Shown: positions 1 to 9,943, numbered from the stretch's first letter. The stretch is DNA of 35,883 bases from Gammaproteobacteria bacterium (GCA_011523765.1 WTGA01000130.1:1-35883); one strand, 5' to 3'. A program made the numbers and translations. Notes: generated from the sequence alone by a model not told the origin.

Positions 1-6
1 CGGCCC

Positions 7-909
7 GTGAACCTGAAGAATAACGGAAACCCCGGGAATTCCCGTCTCGGTATTGCGCTGGTGGTTGTCGGCTTGTGTACGGCGTCCTTGAGTGGTGCAC
101 TGATGAAACTGTTGTCTGAGGACTTGAATGTCTATCAGATTGCCTGGTTCCGCTTCATGTTTTCCTTTCTTTCCCTGCTGCCCGTCGCGGCAGTGATGCT
201 GGGGCCCGCAACGCTGAGACCGGGACGCCTGGGCATGCACCTTTTCAGGGGCCTGACCATGTCCGGGGCAACGGTTTGTTTTGTCATTGGTGCGCGAACC
301 ATCGAGTTTTCCGATGCGATTGCCATTCTGTACGCCTACCCGTTTTTGCTCACGGTCCTTGCGGTGCTGTTTTTGGGTGAACAGGCGCGCTGGAGCGGCT
401 GGGCCGGATTGGTTGGAGGGTTTGCCGGAGTCTTGCTGGTGATGCGCCCGGAATTCGACAATGTCAATACCGGGGTCTACTTTGTCTTTCTGTGTGCAGT
501 CATCATCAGCATACAAATGGTCATCAACCGGAAACTGGGCTCTGTTTCCCACCCGCTGGTGACGGCATTGTGGGGTTCTTTTTCCGCGGCGGCTTCGTTG
601 TCTGTGGTTTTGCCATACTACTGGGAACCCGTCGACGGGCAGCAGTTCTGGTTGCTGTGCCTGATCGCTCTCACCGGGACCGTCACCCAGACCTGCCTGG
701 TTTATGGTTTTTCCAAGGCCGAAGCATCGGCCATTGCCCCGTTCACTTACTTGGAAATCGTTGCCGCCATACTGATCGGCTATCTTTTTTTCGGAACCCT
801 GCCGAACTGGATTTCCTGGTCCGGCATCGGACTGATCGTGGTAAGCGGAATCATCGTTGCCCGCTCTCTGGGCGGACCGAGTACGGCGCGCCAAAATCCC
901 AAATACTGA
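7..909 (+). CDS. DMT-superfamily (EamA-type) transporter
   Basis: 300-aa ORF (GTG start), about 10 hydrophobic segments, duplicated EamA-like layout (GALMKLL...; AILYAYPFLLTVLAVLFLGEQ; EASAIAPFTYLEIVAAILIGYLFFG). Confidence 0.85.
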   Translation: MNLKNNGNPGNSRLGIALVVVGLCTASLSGALMKLLSEDLNVYQIAWFRFMFSFLSLLPVAAVMLGPATLRPGRLGMHLFRGLTMSGATVCFVIGARTIEFSDAIAILYAYPFLLTVLAVLFLGEQARWSGWAGLVGGFAGVLLVMRPEFDNVNTGVYFVFLCAVIISIQMVINRKLGSVSHPLVTALWGSFSAAASLSVVLPYYWEPVDGQQFWLLCLIALTGTVTQTCLVYGFSKAEASAIAPFTYLEIVAAILIGYLFFGTLPNWISWSGIGLIVVSGIIVARSLGGPSTARQNPKY

Positions 910-985
910 CCGGTATGGCGGGTCGTTCGCCTGGAGTGGGGGAACGGACATGAACGGCCCCCGGGCCTCCGCCGGAAAACAGCGT

Positions 986-2569
986 CTAATCCAGTATAAC
1001 CTGCCTGACCCACTGGATATTTGGCAACTCGGCAATCCGCGTGATGATCTCATGGCTGAGTGTTTCATCGATTGCCACCAAACCCAGTGACGATCCCCTG
1101 GGTTGTTGCCGGCCCACACTGAAGTGTTTGACGTTGATATCATATCTGCCAAGAATGGAACCCACGGAGCCCATTACGCCGGGCAGGTCAAGCGTTGAAA
1201 AGACCAGCAGTACGCCCATCAGAAACAAATCAACCGGAAAGCCTTCAATTTCCACCAGCCGGGGCGCGTTATCGGCAAACGTTGTTCCGGCAAACGCGTG
1301 GGTCCGGCCATCCCCCCGCGTTTGCAGTTTCACCAGTGACCGATAGTTGCCAGGTCTTCCGCTTTCGGTATAGGACAAGGAAATTCCCCGTTCCTGGGCG
1401 AGAACCGATGCGTTTACGGCATTGACCGACATGCTGACGACCGGTTGCAGCATGCCTTTGAGCAACGCGGCGTTGATGGCCGGGATTTCATCGTATTCCT
1501 CTCCACAGTATTCGACCTCAACCTCAGAGATGCCGCCCTGGGTATACTGCTGGGCGAGACAGCCCAGCCGTTCGACCAGGTCCAGCGTTGGTCTGGTGCG
1601 GCCAAAGGCATGCCAGTCTTTCACCGGTATGTTTACCGCTTCCCGAAACACCCCTGTCTGCAGGGCATCGGCAACGCTTTCGGCAATCTGCAGGCCCACA
1701 TTCCGCTGGCTTTCGACGGTGCTTGCCCCCAGATGAGGGGTCGCCACAAGATTGGGTGCGCTCAGCAACGGTGAACCAGTCGGAGGTTCATTTTCAAAAA
1801 CATCCAGTGCCGCCCCGGCGACGTGATGGCTCCTTAGTGCCTGGGCAAGGGCCTTTTCATCAATCAGCCCCCCCCGGGCACAGTTGATGATACGGACACC
1901 GGGTTTGCAGCGGCCCAGCCGTTCTGTATCGATCAGCTTTCTGGTGCTCTTAGTGTTGGGCAGATGAAGTGAAAGGAAATCGCATTTTCCCAGCAACTCG
2001 TCCAGGTCAGCGGCCAGCTCGACATTCATGGACTTCGCTTGCTCGACCGACAGAAAGGGATCGTAACCAAGCACGGTCATTTCCATTGCCGTGCACCGCA
2101 TTGCCACCCGGCTGCCAATCTTGCCCAGACCAAGCACGCCGATGGTTTTCCCGTAGAGCTCAACCCCCGTAAATTTTGCCCGTTCCCACTTCCCGTCAAG
2201 GACCAGGGATTGGTGGGCAGCCGGGATATGGCGGGCCAGGGCCAGCAGCATGGCCATGCTGTGCTCTACCGCGGCCATGGTGTTGCCGGTTGGAGTATTG
2301 ATGACCGCGATTCCACGGCGTGTCGCGCTGTCAATGTCAATATTGTCAACGCCGACCCCCGCGCGCCCGATCACCTTCAATGCCTCTGCGCTTTCCAGCA
2401 GTTTTTCCGTGATGGTTGTGCCACTGCGGATGATCCATCCCTCCGCGTTTCGGGCCGCTTCGGCAAGAGTCTCCGCATCCACCTTGATTTGCAGGTCGAT
2501 GTCGAATCCACGGTTGTCCAACAGGTCAAGCGCGGCATCATCTAGTTTGTCGCTGATCAGAATTTTCAT
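986..2569 (-). CDS. serA: D-3-phosphoglycerate dehydrogenase
   Basis: 527-aa ORF; GRAGVGVDNIDIDSATRRGIAVINTPTGNTMAAVEH, GLGKIGSRVA Rossmann motif, long C-terminal region with an ACT-like domain. Confidence 0.95.
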   Translation of the reverse strand: MKILISDKLDDAALDLLDNRGFDIDLQIKVDAETLAEAARNAEGWIIRSGTTITEKLLESAEALKVIGRAGVGVDNIDIDSATRRGIAVINTPTGNTMAAVEHSMAMLLALARHIPAAHQSLVLDGKWERAKFTGVELYGKTIGVLGLGKIGSRVAMRCTAMEMTVLGYDPFLSVEQAKSMNVELAADLDELLGKCDFLSLHLPNTKSTRKLIDTERLGRCKPGVRIINCARGGLIDEKALAQALRSHHVAGAALDVFENEPPTGSPLLSAPNLVATPHLGASTVESQRNVGLQIAESVADALQTGVFREAVNIPVKDWHAFGRTRPTLDLVERLGCLAQQYTQGGISEVEVEYCGEEYDEIPAINAALLKGMLQPVVSMSVNAVNASVLAQERGISLSYTESGRPGNYRSLVKLQTRGDGRTHAFAGTTFADNAPRLVEIEGFPVDLFLMGVLLVFSTLDLPGVMGSVGSILGRYDINVKHFSVGRQQPRGSSLGLVAIDETLSHEIITRIAELPNIQWVRQVILD

Positions 2570-2608
2570 TGGTCTTGATGGGTAGCCAGTACAGGGGTTG
2601 GTAACTCA

Positions 2609-3391
2609 TTATACCGAAGCGTACCCGCCATCGACCATGTAAACGCCGCCAGTGCAGTAAGAAGAAGCATCGGAAGCCAGATAAACGGCCAGTCCTGCAA
2701 TTTCTTTCGGTTCCCCGATGGTCCTGAGGGGAATTTTCTGCATAAACCGGTTGAGTATACGATCATCGCTCCACAGCGCTTCGCTGAATTTTGTTTTGAC
2801 CAGGCCGGGGCAGATCACATTTACACGAATGTTGTCTGCCCCCCAGTCCTGAGCCATGGCCTTGGTCATGCTGATCATGGCCGCCTTGCTCATGCTGTAG
2901 ACACCGATGCCCGGTTCCGGTGTCAGGCCCCCGATGGAGCCGATATTGATGATCGAGCCGCCACCCCGCTGTTTAAGGATCGGGTATGCTTTTTTGGACA
3001 GATCAAACGGGCCCTTGAGATTGACATCCATGATTTTGTTGTAGGCACGCTCGTCAGTATCCTGTATCGGCCCGAATACCGGATTGGCCGCCGCATTGTT
3101 GACCAGGATGTCCACGCCACCATAGGCTTCGACCGCTTTATCCAACAAAGCCGATATTTCATCCGGATTCCCCATGTTCGCGGCAATGCCGGTGGAGTCC
3201 AGCCCTTCTGCATTCAACCGGTCCGCGATTTCATCCACAGCATCCTGGTTGCGGCTGCTCAGAACCACCTTGGCACCAAATTCGGCGAGCGCGCAGGCCA
3301 TGGCTTCGCCGATACCCTTGCTGGCACCGGTCACCAGGGCAACTTTTCCTTTCAGCTGGAACAACGGAGCGATGTGGGGTTCAGTTGTCAT
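2609..3391 (-). CDS. SDR family oxidoreductase
   Basis: 260 aa; TGASKGIGEA cofactor motif, NNAAANP, YSMSKAA catalytic YxxxK, C-terminal VDGGY. Confidence 0.93.
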   Translation of the reverse strand: MTTEPHIAPLFQLKGKVALVTGASKGIGEAMACALAEFGAKVVLSSRNQDAVDEIADRLNAEGLDSTGIAANMGNPDEISALLDKAVEAYGGVDILVNNAAANPVFGPIQDTDERAYNKIMDVNLKGPFDLSKKAYPILKQRGGGSIINIGSIGGLTPEPGIGVYSMSKAAMISMTKAMAQDWGADNIRVNVICPGLVKTKFSEALWSDDRILNRFMQKIPLRTIGEPKEIAGLAVYLASDASSYCTGGVYMVDGGYASV

Positions 3392-3600
3392 TGGGTTTTC
3401 CTGAAATTGATGAGAGGTGGTGTCGTGGCAAGAGGGTTTGCCTGCGGATTGTCATCACCATGACGCCCGCGGGACCCCGTGCCGTTTTCTGGCCGGGCTT
3501 TCCGGCCGTGTCACCGGGCCGGGAGAACCAATGCGGGTTGTCTGGCCCGGAACCAGATATCCGCCTCATTGGATGCGAGCGCCTGGATGATTGCAATGCA

Positions 3601-4917
3601 TCATTGTTCACCCTTTCCGCGAGGGTCCGCCTGCCGGTCCAGCAGTCGCAGTTTGGCCAGTTTTTCCCGTATCTTTATTTCCAGGCCCCGGTCCACGGGA
3701 TGATAAAACGACGGGCTGCCGAGTTCGCCGGGAAAATAATTTTCTCCTGCCGCGTACGCCCCGGTTTCGTCATGTGCATACCGGTATTCCTTTCCATGCC
3801 TGAGTGCTTTCATCAGCCGGGTGGGCGCATTCTTCAGGTGCAGCGGCACCTCCAGGGAGCCCGATTGCTTGGCGGCGGCCATGGCCTGGTTGAATGCCGT
3901 ATAAACCGCGTTGCTTTTTGCGGCGACACTCAGGTAGACAATGGCCTGGGCGATGGCCAATTCCCCTTCGGGGCTGCCAAGACGTTGCTGTACCTGCCAG
4001 GCATCGAGCGATATCTGCAGGGCGCGCGGGTCGGCATTGCCGATGTCCTCGGATGCCATCCGGACGACCCGCCGGGCAATATAAACCGGGTCGCAGCCTC
4101 CATCCACCATCCGGCAAAACCAGTACAGGGCGGCATCCGGGTCCGACCCGCGAACCGACTTGTGCAAAGCGGAGATCTGGTCATAGAAAGCATCGCCGCC
4201 TTTGTCGAATCGCCGGACCGCACCACCGGCGACCACTTCACTGATGAGTTCCCGGGTGATCCGGCCATCTTCCGCAAGGTCTGCAGCGATTTCAAGAAAA
4301 GTGAGAGCCCGTCTTGCATCTCCATCTGCCATGTCGGCCAGGAACTCAATATCGTCCACCTGCATTTCCAGATTCAATTTTCCCAGCCCGTTGATGGCAT
4401 CCTTCAGGGCCCGGGCAATTAGTCCGGCAATGTCATCCACGGACAGGGGCTGCAATACATAAACCCTCAGGCGTGATAACAGCGCATTGTTTAACTCGAA
4501 GGAAGGGTTTTCCGTGGTGGCTCCCACAAATATCACCGTGCCGTCTTCGATATGGGGAAGGAAGGCATCTTGCTGTGCTTTGTTAAAACGATGGACTTCG
4601 TCTACGAACAGAACGGTTTTGCCCTGGTTTGCAGCCTGTCGCACCTTCGCGGTTTCCACGGCCCGGCGAATATCCTTCACCCCGGACAGCACGGCGGACA
4701 GCGATATGAAGGCGGCATCGCAATAATCCGCGAGAAGCTTGGCCAGTGTGGTTTTTCCGGTGCCGGGCGGCCCCCAGAAAACCATGGAATGGATCTGCCC
4801 GCAGTCAATGGCGATGTAAAGCGGCTTCTGATTTCCGAGGATGTGTCGCTGGCCCGCCACCTCATCCAGGGTGGCGGGCCGGATTCTCTCAGCAAGTGGT
4901 TGGTACGAATCTTTCAT
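3601..4917 (-). CDS. rarA: Replication-associated recombination protein A (RarA/MgsA AAA+ ATPase)
   Basis: Start taken at MKDSYQPLAERIRPATLDEVAGQRHILG; Walker A GPPGTGKTT, Walker B VLFVDEVHRFNKAQQDAFLPHIEDG. Confidence 0.94.
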   Translation of the reverse strand: MKDSYQPLAERIRPATLDEVAGQRHILGNQKPLYIAIDCGQIHSMVFWGPPGTGKTTLAKLLADYCDAAFISLSAVLSGVKDIRRAVETAKVRQAANQGKTVLFVDEVHRFNKAQQDAFLPHIEDGTVIFVGATTENPSFELNNALLSRLRVYVLQPLSVDDIAGLIARALKDAINGLGKLNLEMQVDDIEFLADMADGDARRALTFLEIAADLAEDGRITRELISEVVAGGAVRRFDKGGDAFYDQISALHKSVRGSDPDAALYWFCRMVDGGCDPVYIARRVVRMASEDIGNADPRALQISLDAWQVQQRLGSPEGELAIAQAIVYLSVAAKSNAVYTAFNQAMAAAKQSGSLEVPLHLKNAPTRLMKALRHGKEYRYAHDETGAYAAGENYFPGELGSPSFYHPVDRGLEIKIREKLAKLRLLDRQADPRGKGEQ

Positions 4918-5179
4918 TGGCCAGAGATTGTACGCCTGCGGAAGTGTTTTTGCCGGAACCGCTTGGGCGGCAACCGGTTTCGTCCGGGCAGGAAGTGAAG
5001 CAAGATCATACCAGATCGGAAAATGCCCCGGATGCAGAACAGGACCAGTTGGCACGTGGTCCGGCTTGCAAGCCCAAAACAGGGACCCGATTCACCGGCA
5101 GGAAGGATCAATGCGGTTTCAATGCCCGGCCACCCACACTACAATATCACTTTCATCCCAGCACAAGTGAAAATGACCG

Positions 5180-5665
5180 ATGCCCAGCAAGCCAGATTTA
5201 ACACATTTCAACGATCGCGGTGAAGCCCATATGGTCAATGTTGGAAACAAGGCCGTCACGGACCGCAAAGCCGTTGCCGAGGGCAGGATCGTCATGGCCG
5301 ATGAAACATTGGAAATGATCCGAAGCGGTGGACACAAAAAGGGAGATGTATTGGGGATTGCCCGGACCGCCGGGATTATGGCGGCAAAGAAAACTTCTGA
5401 ACTGATTCCGCTTTGTCATTCGTTAATGCTCACAAGGGTCCATATTGACCTCGAACTGGACCCCGCGCGCTCCAGCGTTGTTTGCATCGCCGCCACCCGG
5501 ACGACCGAGCGCACCGGTGTGGAGATGGAAGCGTTGACGGCCGTGCTGGTGACGCTGCTGACCATCTACGACATGTGTAAAGCGGTGGACCGCAGCATGC
5601 AGATGCAGGAGGTCCGGCTGGTTCACAAATCCGGCGGCCGGTCAGGAACCTGGAATCGTGAATAG
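5180..5665 (+). CDS. moaC: Cyclic pyranopterin monophosphate synthase
   Basis: 161 aa; [18 protein letters not shown] and [28 protein letters not shown] motifs. Confidence 0.96.
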   Translation: MPSKPDLTHFNDRGEAHMVNVGNKAVTDRKAVAEGRIVMADETLEMIRSGGHKKGDVLGIARTAGIMAAKKTSELIPLCHSLMLTRVHIDLELDPARSSVVCIAATRTTERTGVEMEALTAVLVTLLTIYDMCKAVDRSMQMQEVRLVHKSGGRSGTWNRE

Positions 5666-6950
5666 CGGGCAAGGGAACGGACAGGATGCGAGACCGGTTA
5701 TGAAACCAGAGCCTGAACCCGTCTCCTGCGACTTCGACCCCGCATCCATCACGGTGAGCCAGGCCATGGCGCATATCGCGCGCACCGTTGTCCCGGTGGC
5801 GGATACCGAAACCCTCGACCTGCATTCAGCACTTGGCCGGGTTGCCGCACAGGAGGTGGTCAGCACCTCCGACGTGCCAAATCACACGAACTCGGCGATG
5901 GACGGGTATGCGGTATGTGGCGAGGAGCTCCCGGACCAGGGTTCTGCGACCTTCAGGATGATAGGCGAATCGTTCGCCGGGTCGGCATTCCAGGGCACGG
6001 TGGGAAGCGGCCAATGCGTTCGCATCATGACCGGTGCCGTGATGCCTGCGGGTACCGATAGTGTGGTGATGCAGGAAAGAGTGGACAGGGCGGGGAACAC
6101 GATTACGATCCATGCCGGGGAACAAAAGGCTGCCAATGTGCGCTATGCGGGGGAAGATATCCAGGTGGGCGATGTGGTCATTCCCGCCGGCACCCGTCTC
6201 GGGGCCTCCCACCTTGGACTGCTGGCATCGCTGGGACGCCCGGAAGTCACAGTTTACAGAAAGCCGCGTATTGCCTTTTTTTCAAATGGCGATGAACTGC
6301 GCTCAATGGGCGCGCCGCTGGCACTGGGCGAAGTGTATGATTCAAATCGCTATACCCTGTACGCAATGTTGCACGACCTGGGTGTTGAACAAGTGGACCT
6401 TGGGATTGTCAGGGACGACCGGGATGCCATTGCGAAAGCCATTCAATCGGCGGCGGGCCAGGCCGACCTCGTGATTACCACGGCGGGTGCCTCGGTGGGG
6501 GATGCGGACTACATCAGGGAAATTCTGACCCGGCTCGGCCAGGTCAGCTTCTGGAAAGTGGCCATCAAGCCCGGCCGGCCGCTGTCATTCGGCAGGTTGG
6601 GCAACAGCCTGTTTTTCGGTTTGCCCGGCAACCCGGTTTCGGTAATGGTTACCTTTCAGGTTTTTTTGGAACCCGCCATCAAGCAATTGTCAGGAGAGAG
6701 ATTTGATGTGCCAACGGTGCTGAAAATGCGTACGCTGACCGCCCTGAAAAAACGGTCGGGAAGAATGGAGTACCAGCGAGGAGTCATGTCCCTGAATGAA
6801 AACGGGGAAACCGTGGTGCGCTCCTCCGGGGAGCAGGGATCGGGGATTCTGCGTTCGATGAGCCAGGCAAACTGTTTCATTATCCTGCCGGACGAGTCAG
6901 AAGGGGTCAGTGCAGGGGAGTGGGTCGAGGTGCAGCCGTTTACACAGTAA
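5658..6950 (+). CDS. moeA: Molybdopterin molybdenumtransferase
   Basis: 430 aa; [51 protein letters not shown]. Overlaps moaC by 8 nt. Confidence 0.96.
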   Translation: MNSGQGNGQDARPVMKPEPEPVSCDFDPASITVSQAMAHIARTVVPVADTETLDLHSALGRVAAQEVVSTSDVPNHTNSAMDGYAVCGEELPDQGSATFRMIGESFAGSAFQGTVGSGQCVRIMTGAVMPAGTDSVVMQERVDRAGNTITIHAGEQKAANVRYAGEDIQVGDVVIPAGTRLGASHLGLLASLGRPEVTVYRKPRIAFFSNGDELRSMGAPLALGEVYDSNRYTLYAMLHDLGVEQVDLGIVRDDRDAIAKAIQSAAGQADLVITTAGASVGDADYIREILTRLGQVSFWKVAIKPGRPLSFGRLGNSLFFGLPGNPVSVMVTFQVFLEPAIKQLSGERFDVPTVLKMRTLTALKKRSGRMEYQRGVMSLNENGETVVRSSGEQGSGILRSMSQANCFIILPDESEGVSAGEWVEVQPFTQ

Positions 6951-6955
6951 CCGTG

Positions 6956-7678
6956 ATGAGTTTCCTCCGGCCGAATCCGGATATTGAACGCTGGAACCGC
7001 AAATACCAGGACACGGCCGGCCAAGGCAGGGGTGTCGGGGTTCGGGCTGAACCTGAACTGGTTGCCCATGAATCCATGTTGTCAAAGCGCGGACTGGCGG
7101 TGGACCTCGCCTGCGGGAAAGGGGAAAATGCCATGCATCTGGCTGCCATGGGGTATGAGGTCGTGGCCTGCGACTTCGCCTTGTCGGGGCTGGTTCAATG
7201 CCTGCCAGCGATTCGAAAACAGGAACTGCCGGTGTACCCGCTGTTGTGTGATATCACTCGCTATCCCTTTTTACCCCATACCTTTGATCTGGTCTGCGTG
7301 GTGCGGTACCTGGAACGGGCGTTGTTTGACCAGATAAAGAGATGGTTGAAGCCCGGCGGGATGCTCTTCTACAAGACATTTAACCGGCAGTTCCTGTCCA
7401 TCCATCCCGGGTTTAATCCCGCGTACGTGATCGAACCCGGAGAGCTCAATGAGCGATTTTCCGATTTCGAAATCCTGGCCTCGGATTGGGGCGGTTCCGA
7501 GGCCCTTTGCCAGACCAGCCCCGGCATCAGCTTCATTCTTGGAAGAAAACCAGGCTTGAAGATACCGGTCCGGGCCTCTGCATCGTCCTATCGCGGTGGG
7601 TGGCGGTTGTCCATGCGGCCGCCTGGTTGGTCAGGGAGGTGCCGTCTTTCCCCACAGCAAACCGCTTATGATACATAG
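6956..7678 (+). CDS. Class I SAM-dependent methyltransferase
   Basis: Start at MSFLRPNPDIERWNRKYQ; LAVDLACGKGENAMHLAAMGYEVVACDFA SAM-binding motif; LKPGGMLFYKTFN. Confidence 0.85.
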   Translation: MSFLRPNPDIERWNRKYQDTAGQGRGVGVRAEPELVAHESMLSKRGLAVDLACGKGENAMHLAAMGYEVVACDFALSGLVQCLPAIRKQELPVYPLLCDITRYPFLPHTFDLVCVVRYLERALFDQIKRWLKPGGMLFYKTFNRQFLSIHPGFNPAYVIEPGELNERFSDFEILASDWGGSEALCQTSPGISFILGRKPGLKIPVRASASSYRGGWRLSMRPPGWSGRCRLSPQQTAYDT

Positions 7679-7808
7679 CAGGACATGGATTGGAGAATGA
7701 AATCCGTCGCAGCTCTCGCCCGGTCCTGCAGGCACTGTTTTTGCCGGGCTGCCGAACAGGAACCCCTGTTTTGGGGAACTATAAAGATAAAATGACGGGG
7801 GGGTTATA

Positions 7809-8168
7809 TCACGTCCCATTTCCGCCGAGCGCCACTGATGCAGCATGTGCCGCAGGTGGAACTTTGACTTCGTTAGACTTTTTGAATGACGCTAATAGAA
7901 CAAATACCACTATTGTTGTGATGGATACCATTGGCGCTATTGCCAAAAACACAATGTAATGGCCTAAACTGTTATTCCATTGGGTCAAATTGCAGAAAAT
8001 GTAATACTCTAGTATTGCGGCCAAAACTAATACAATAACCGCTGCGCCTATTGATACACGCCGAAGATTAATATGATGTTTTTCAATTTCGCCAATTCTC
8101 TCAGCCCCTTCATTATCAAGAGAATCAATATCAATATCAATATCAGGATCATGAACGGGTTTATCCAT
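7809..8168 (-). CDS. Small two-TM membrane protein; candidate toxin partner of the upstream Panacea-domain gene
   Basis: 119 aa; acidic N-terminus (DIDIDIDSLDNEG), then two hydrophobic helices (VSIGAAVIVLVLAAILEYYIF; YIVFLAIAPMVSITTIVVFVLLASF). Start overlaps the upstream stop by 8 nt. Confidence 0.7.
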   Translation of the reverse strand: MDKPVHDPDIDIDIDSLDNEGAERIGEIEKHHINLRRVSIGAAVIVLVLAAILEYYIFCNLTQWNNSLGHYIVFLAIAPMVSITTIVVFVLLASFKKSNEVKVPPAAHAASVALGGNGT

Positions 8169-8667
8169 TTTGAGACCTCCTAAGTTTATCCTTGAAGTGT
8201 TCGGCTATTATTTTATTAGGAATAATCAGGTGTCGTACGTTTGGTTTGTATGTCCTGTGCCAAGGACCGCCTTTAATATGGGTTAAGGCCGTCAACCGAT
8301 TCGTTGATACATCTTTATACAAATCACAAACAGCTTCCAATACGCCGTCTGTTTCCTCATCTATTTCAGCATTTCCAACTACCGGGATGGGACCCATATT
8401 GTAAGCCCCATATGGCCGAAACGAGTAATATATGCTGGGAATAACCGGCCCATATCTCCATGCCTGGACGTTCTCATTTACAAGAGGCGCATCAATTATT
8501 GCCAGCGTCCATCCATGCGCCATATATGCGAGTTTCAGCAACCGCATGATGGACATGGGTTCGCCATGTTGACCGGAAATTTCAATCAACCTATTGGCTG
8601 TTAACCGGGTGTCGTATGGGGGGGGGTATTTCATCAGACAAACCCGAAATGGAACATTAGTTGACAA
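8161..8667 (-). CDS. Panacea (DUF4065/SocA-like) domain protein, putative antitoxin
   Basis: YDTRLTANRLIEISGQHGEPMSIMRLLKLAYMAHGWTLAIIDAPLVNENVQAWRYGPVIPSIYYSFRPYG matches the DUF4065 signature as I know it (LqKLvYiAHGw...pl....eAWkyGPViPslY). True start may be the internal MKYPPPYD. Confidence 0.85.
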   Translation of the reverse strand: MSTNVPFRVCLMKYPPPYDTRLTANRLIEISGQHGEPMSIMRLLKLAYMAHGWTLAIIDAPLVNENVQAWRYGPVIPSIYYSFRPYGAYNMGPIPVVGNAEIDEETDGVLEAVCDLYKDVSTNRLTALTHIKGGPWHRTYKPNVRHLIIPNKIIAEHFKDKLRRSQNG

Positions 8668-8681
8668 AAACCCGCATAGCC

Positions 8682-8699
8682 AGTACCCTGCAGGGTACT
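8682..8699. repeat. 18-bp perfect palindrome AGTACCCTGCAGGGTACT (possible operator)
   Basis: The sequence equals its own reverse complement. It lies between the divergent Panacea gene and the transposase, just downstream of a TTGACA at 8661-8666. Confidence 0.7.
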
Positions 8700-8725
8700 A
8701 CTATTGACATTGGGGGTCATGATAT

Positions 8726-9640
8726 ATGCCAAAACGTCATGCCAAGACTATCAGCTTGTTTGACTTCATGCAACAATACCCCGCTGAACAGGACGCTATC
8801 GGGTACTTCGAGAAAACCCGATGGGGGGACGAGCCGTTCTGTACCAAATGCGGGTGTGCAGGGCGCATCACCCCCCAGAAGAACTACAAGAAGGGGTACT
8901 GGTGCGGGGATTGCCGCAGTTACTTCAATGCCTTCACCAACACTCCATTGGAACACAGCCGGGTGGATGCCCGTAAATGGATGTTTGCAGCGTATCTGTT
9001 AATGACGGCCAGAAAAGGTATCTCGGCCATGCAGTTGTCCAAGGAACTGGATGTCAGCTACCCCACGGCTTGGTATATGCTTCACCGCTTGCGGGTGGCT
9101 TGTGGAAGTGATCAGGAAGCCCTGAGCGGTGACGTTGAGATTGATGCCGGTTATTTGGGTGGCAAGGAGTCCAACAAACACGCCAACAAGAAGTTGAAGG
9201 CCGGGCGCGGGACCGTAGGCAAGCAGCCCGTGCTGGGGATGAGACAACGCAAGGGGAAGGTCAAGGCCATGGTGGTGAAGGGAGAGGACAAGAAAACCGT
9301 GTACAATGCCATTCATGCCCACGTTGAGACCCGTTCCCCGATTTATGCCGATGATCACAAGGGGTATCGAGGGACCGGGGAACTCTTCTATCACCATGAA
9401 AGCGTCAATCATTCAACCAGGGAGCACGTGAACGGTATGGCCCATACGAACGGCATCGAATCCGTTTGGGCCTTGCTCAAGCGCGGCTTCAATGGTATCT
9501 ACCACAATTGGAGCCGGAAGCACTGCCAGAAGTATGTCAATGAGTTCACCTTCCGGCTGAACGAGGGAAATTGTTCACGTGATACCCAGGACCGTCTGGA
9601 CAGCCTGTTCGGGGCGATGCCGGGCAAGAATCACCTATGA
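8726..9640 (+). CDS. IS1595-family (ISXO2-like) transposase
   Basis: 304 aa; N-terminal zinc ribbon (CTKCG...WCGDCRSYFNAFTNTPLEHS); DDE-type core (DVEIDAGYLGGKE; IYADDHKGYRG; HTNGIESVWALLKRGFNGIYHNWSRKHCQKYVNEFTFRLNEG). Confidence 0.92.
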   Translation: MPKRHAKTISLFDFMQQYPAEQDAIGYFEKTRWGDEPFCTKCGCAGRITPQKNYKKGYWCGDCRSYFNAFTNTPLEHSRVDARKWMFAAYLLMTARKGISAMQLSKELDVSYPTAWYMLHRLRVACGSDQEALSGDVEIDAGYLGGKESNKHANKKLKAGRGTVGKQPVLGMRQRKGKVKAMVVKGEDKKTVYNAIHAHVETRSPIYADDHKGYRGTGELFYHHESVNHSTREHVNGMAHTNGIESVWALLKRGFNGIYHNWSRKHCQKYVNEFTFRLNEGNCSRDTQDRLDSLFGAMPGKNHL

Positions 9641-9655
9641 GATACTGACCTCACC

Positions 9656-9829
9656 ATGAATCAAACGAAACTGGACCAGGCCATTGAGGGAATCATGAGG
9701 ATGCGCTCCATCCCTCACAAACGACCAAAGAAACCGACCAGGAAAGACCTGGAGCGACGATTCAAACTGAAGATAGATGACAAGGGAAAGCCGGTTATGC
9801 AGGAGGTGGAGCTCGATGAAAACGTATAA
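9656..9829 (+). CDS. 57-aa small basic protein downstream of the transposase
   Basis: Reads MNQTKLDQAIEGIMRMRSIPHKRPKKPTRKDLERRFKLKIDDKGKPVMQEVELDENV*. Absent from the supplied ORF track, probably below its length cut-off. Confidence 0.55.
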   Translation: MNQTKLDQAIEGIMRMRSIPHKRPKKPTRKDLERRFKLKIDDKGKPVMQEVELDENV

Positions 9830-9943
9830 ATATTTGGTATGATCTTTGGCCTTGATGGCTTCTTCCATTGCTAATGCAGCTGGTTATAGAAGAAATAGAG
9901 CAGGAAGTCATCGACCCTTGTTTCCGTACAATAATCCGCTGTT

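Larger units (their letters stand above)
8726..9829 (+). mobile_element. IS1595-like element core (transposase plus downstream small ORF); outer ends not resolved
   Basis: Transposase followed 15 nt later by a 57-aa ORF. I looked for terminal inverted repeats in the flanks and found no convincing pair. Confidence 0.5.

Noticed and set aside
3385-4422. 345-aa plus-strand ORF opposite rarA
   Set aside because: rarA on the minus strand has clear Walker motifs; the plus-strand translation shows no domain.
5056-5179. Possible Moco riboswitch upstream of moaC
   Set aside because: I could not recognise the conserved Moco motif by eye. A covariance-model search would be needed to support it.
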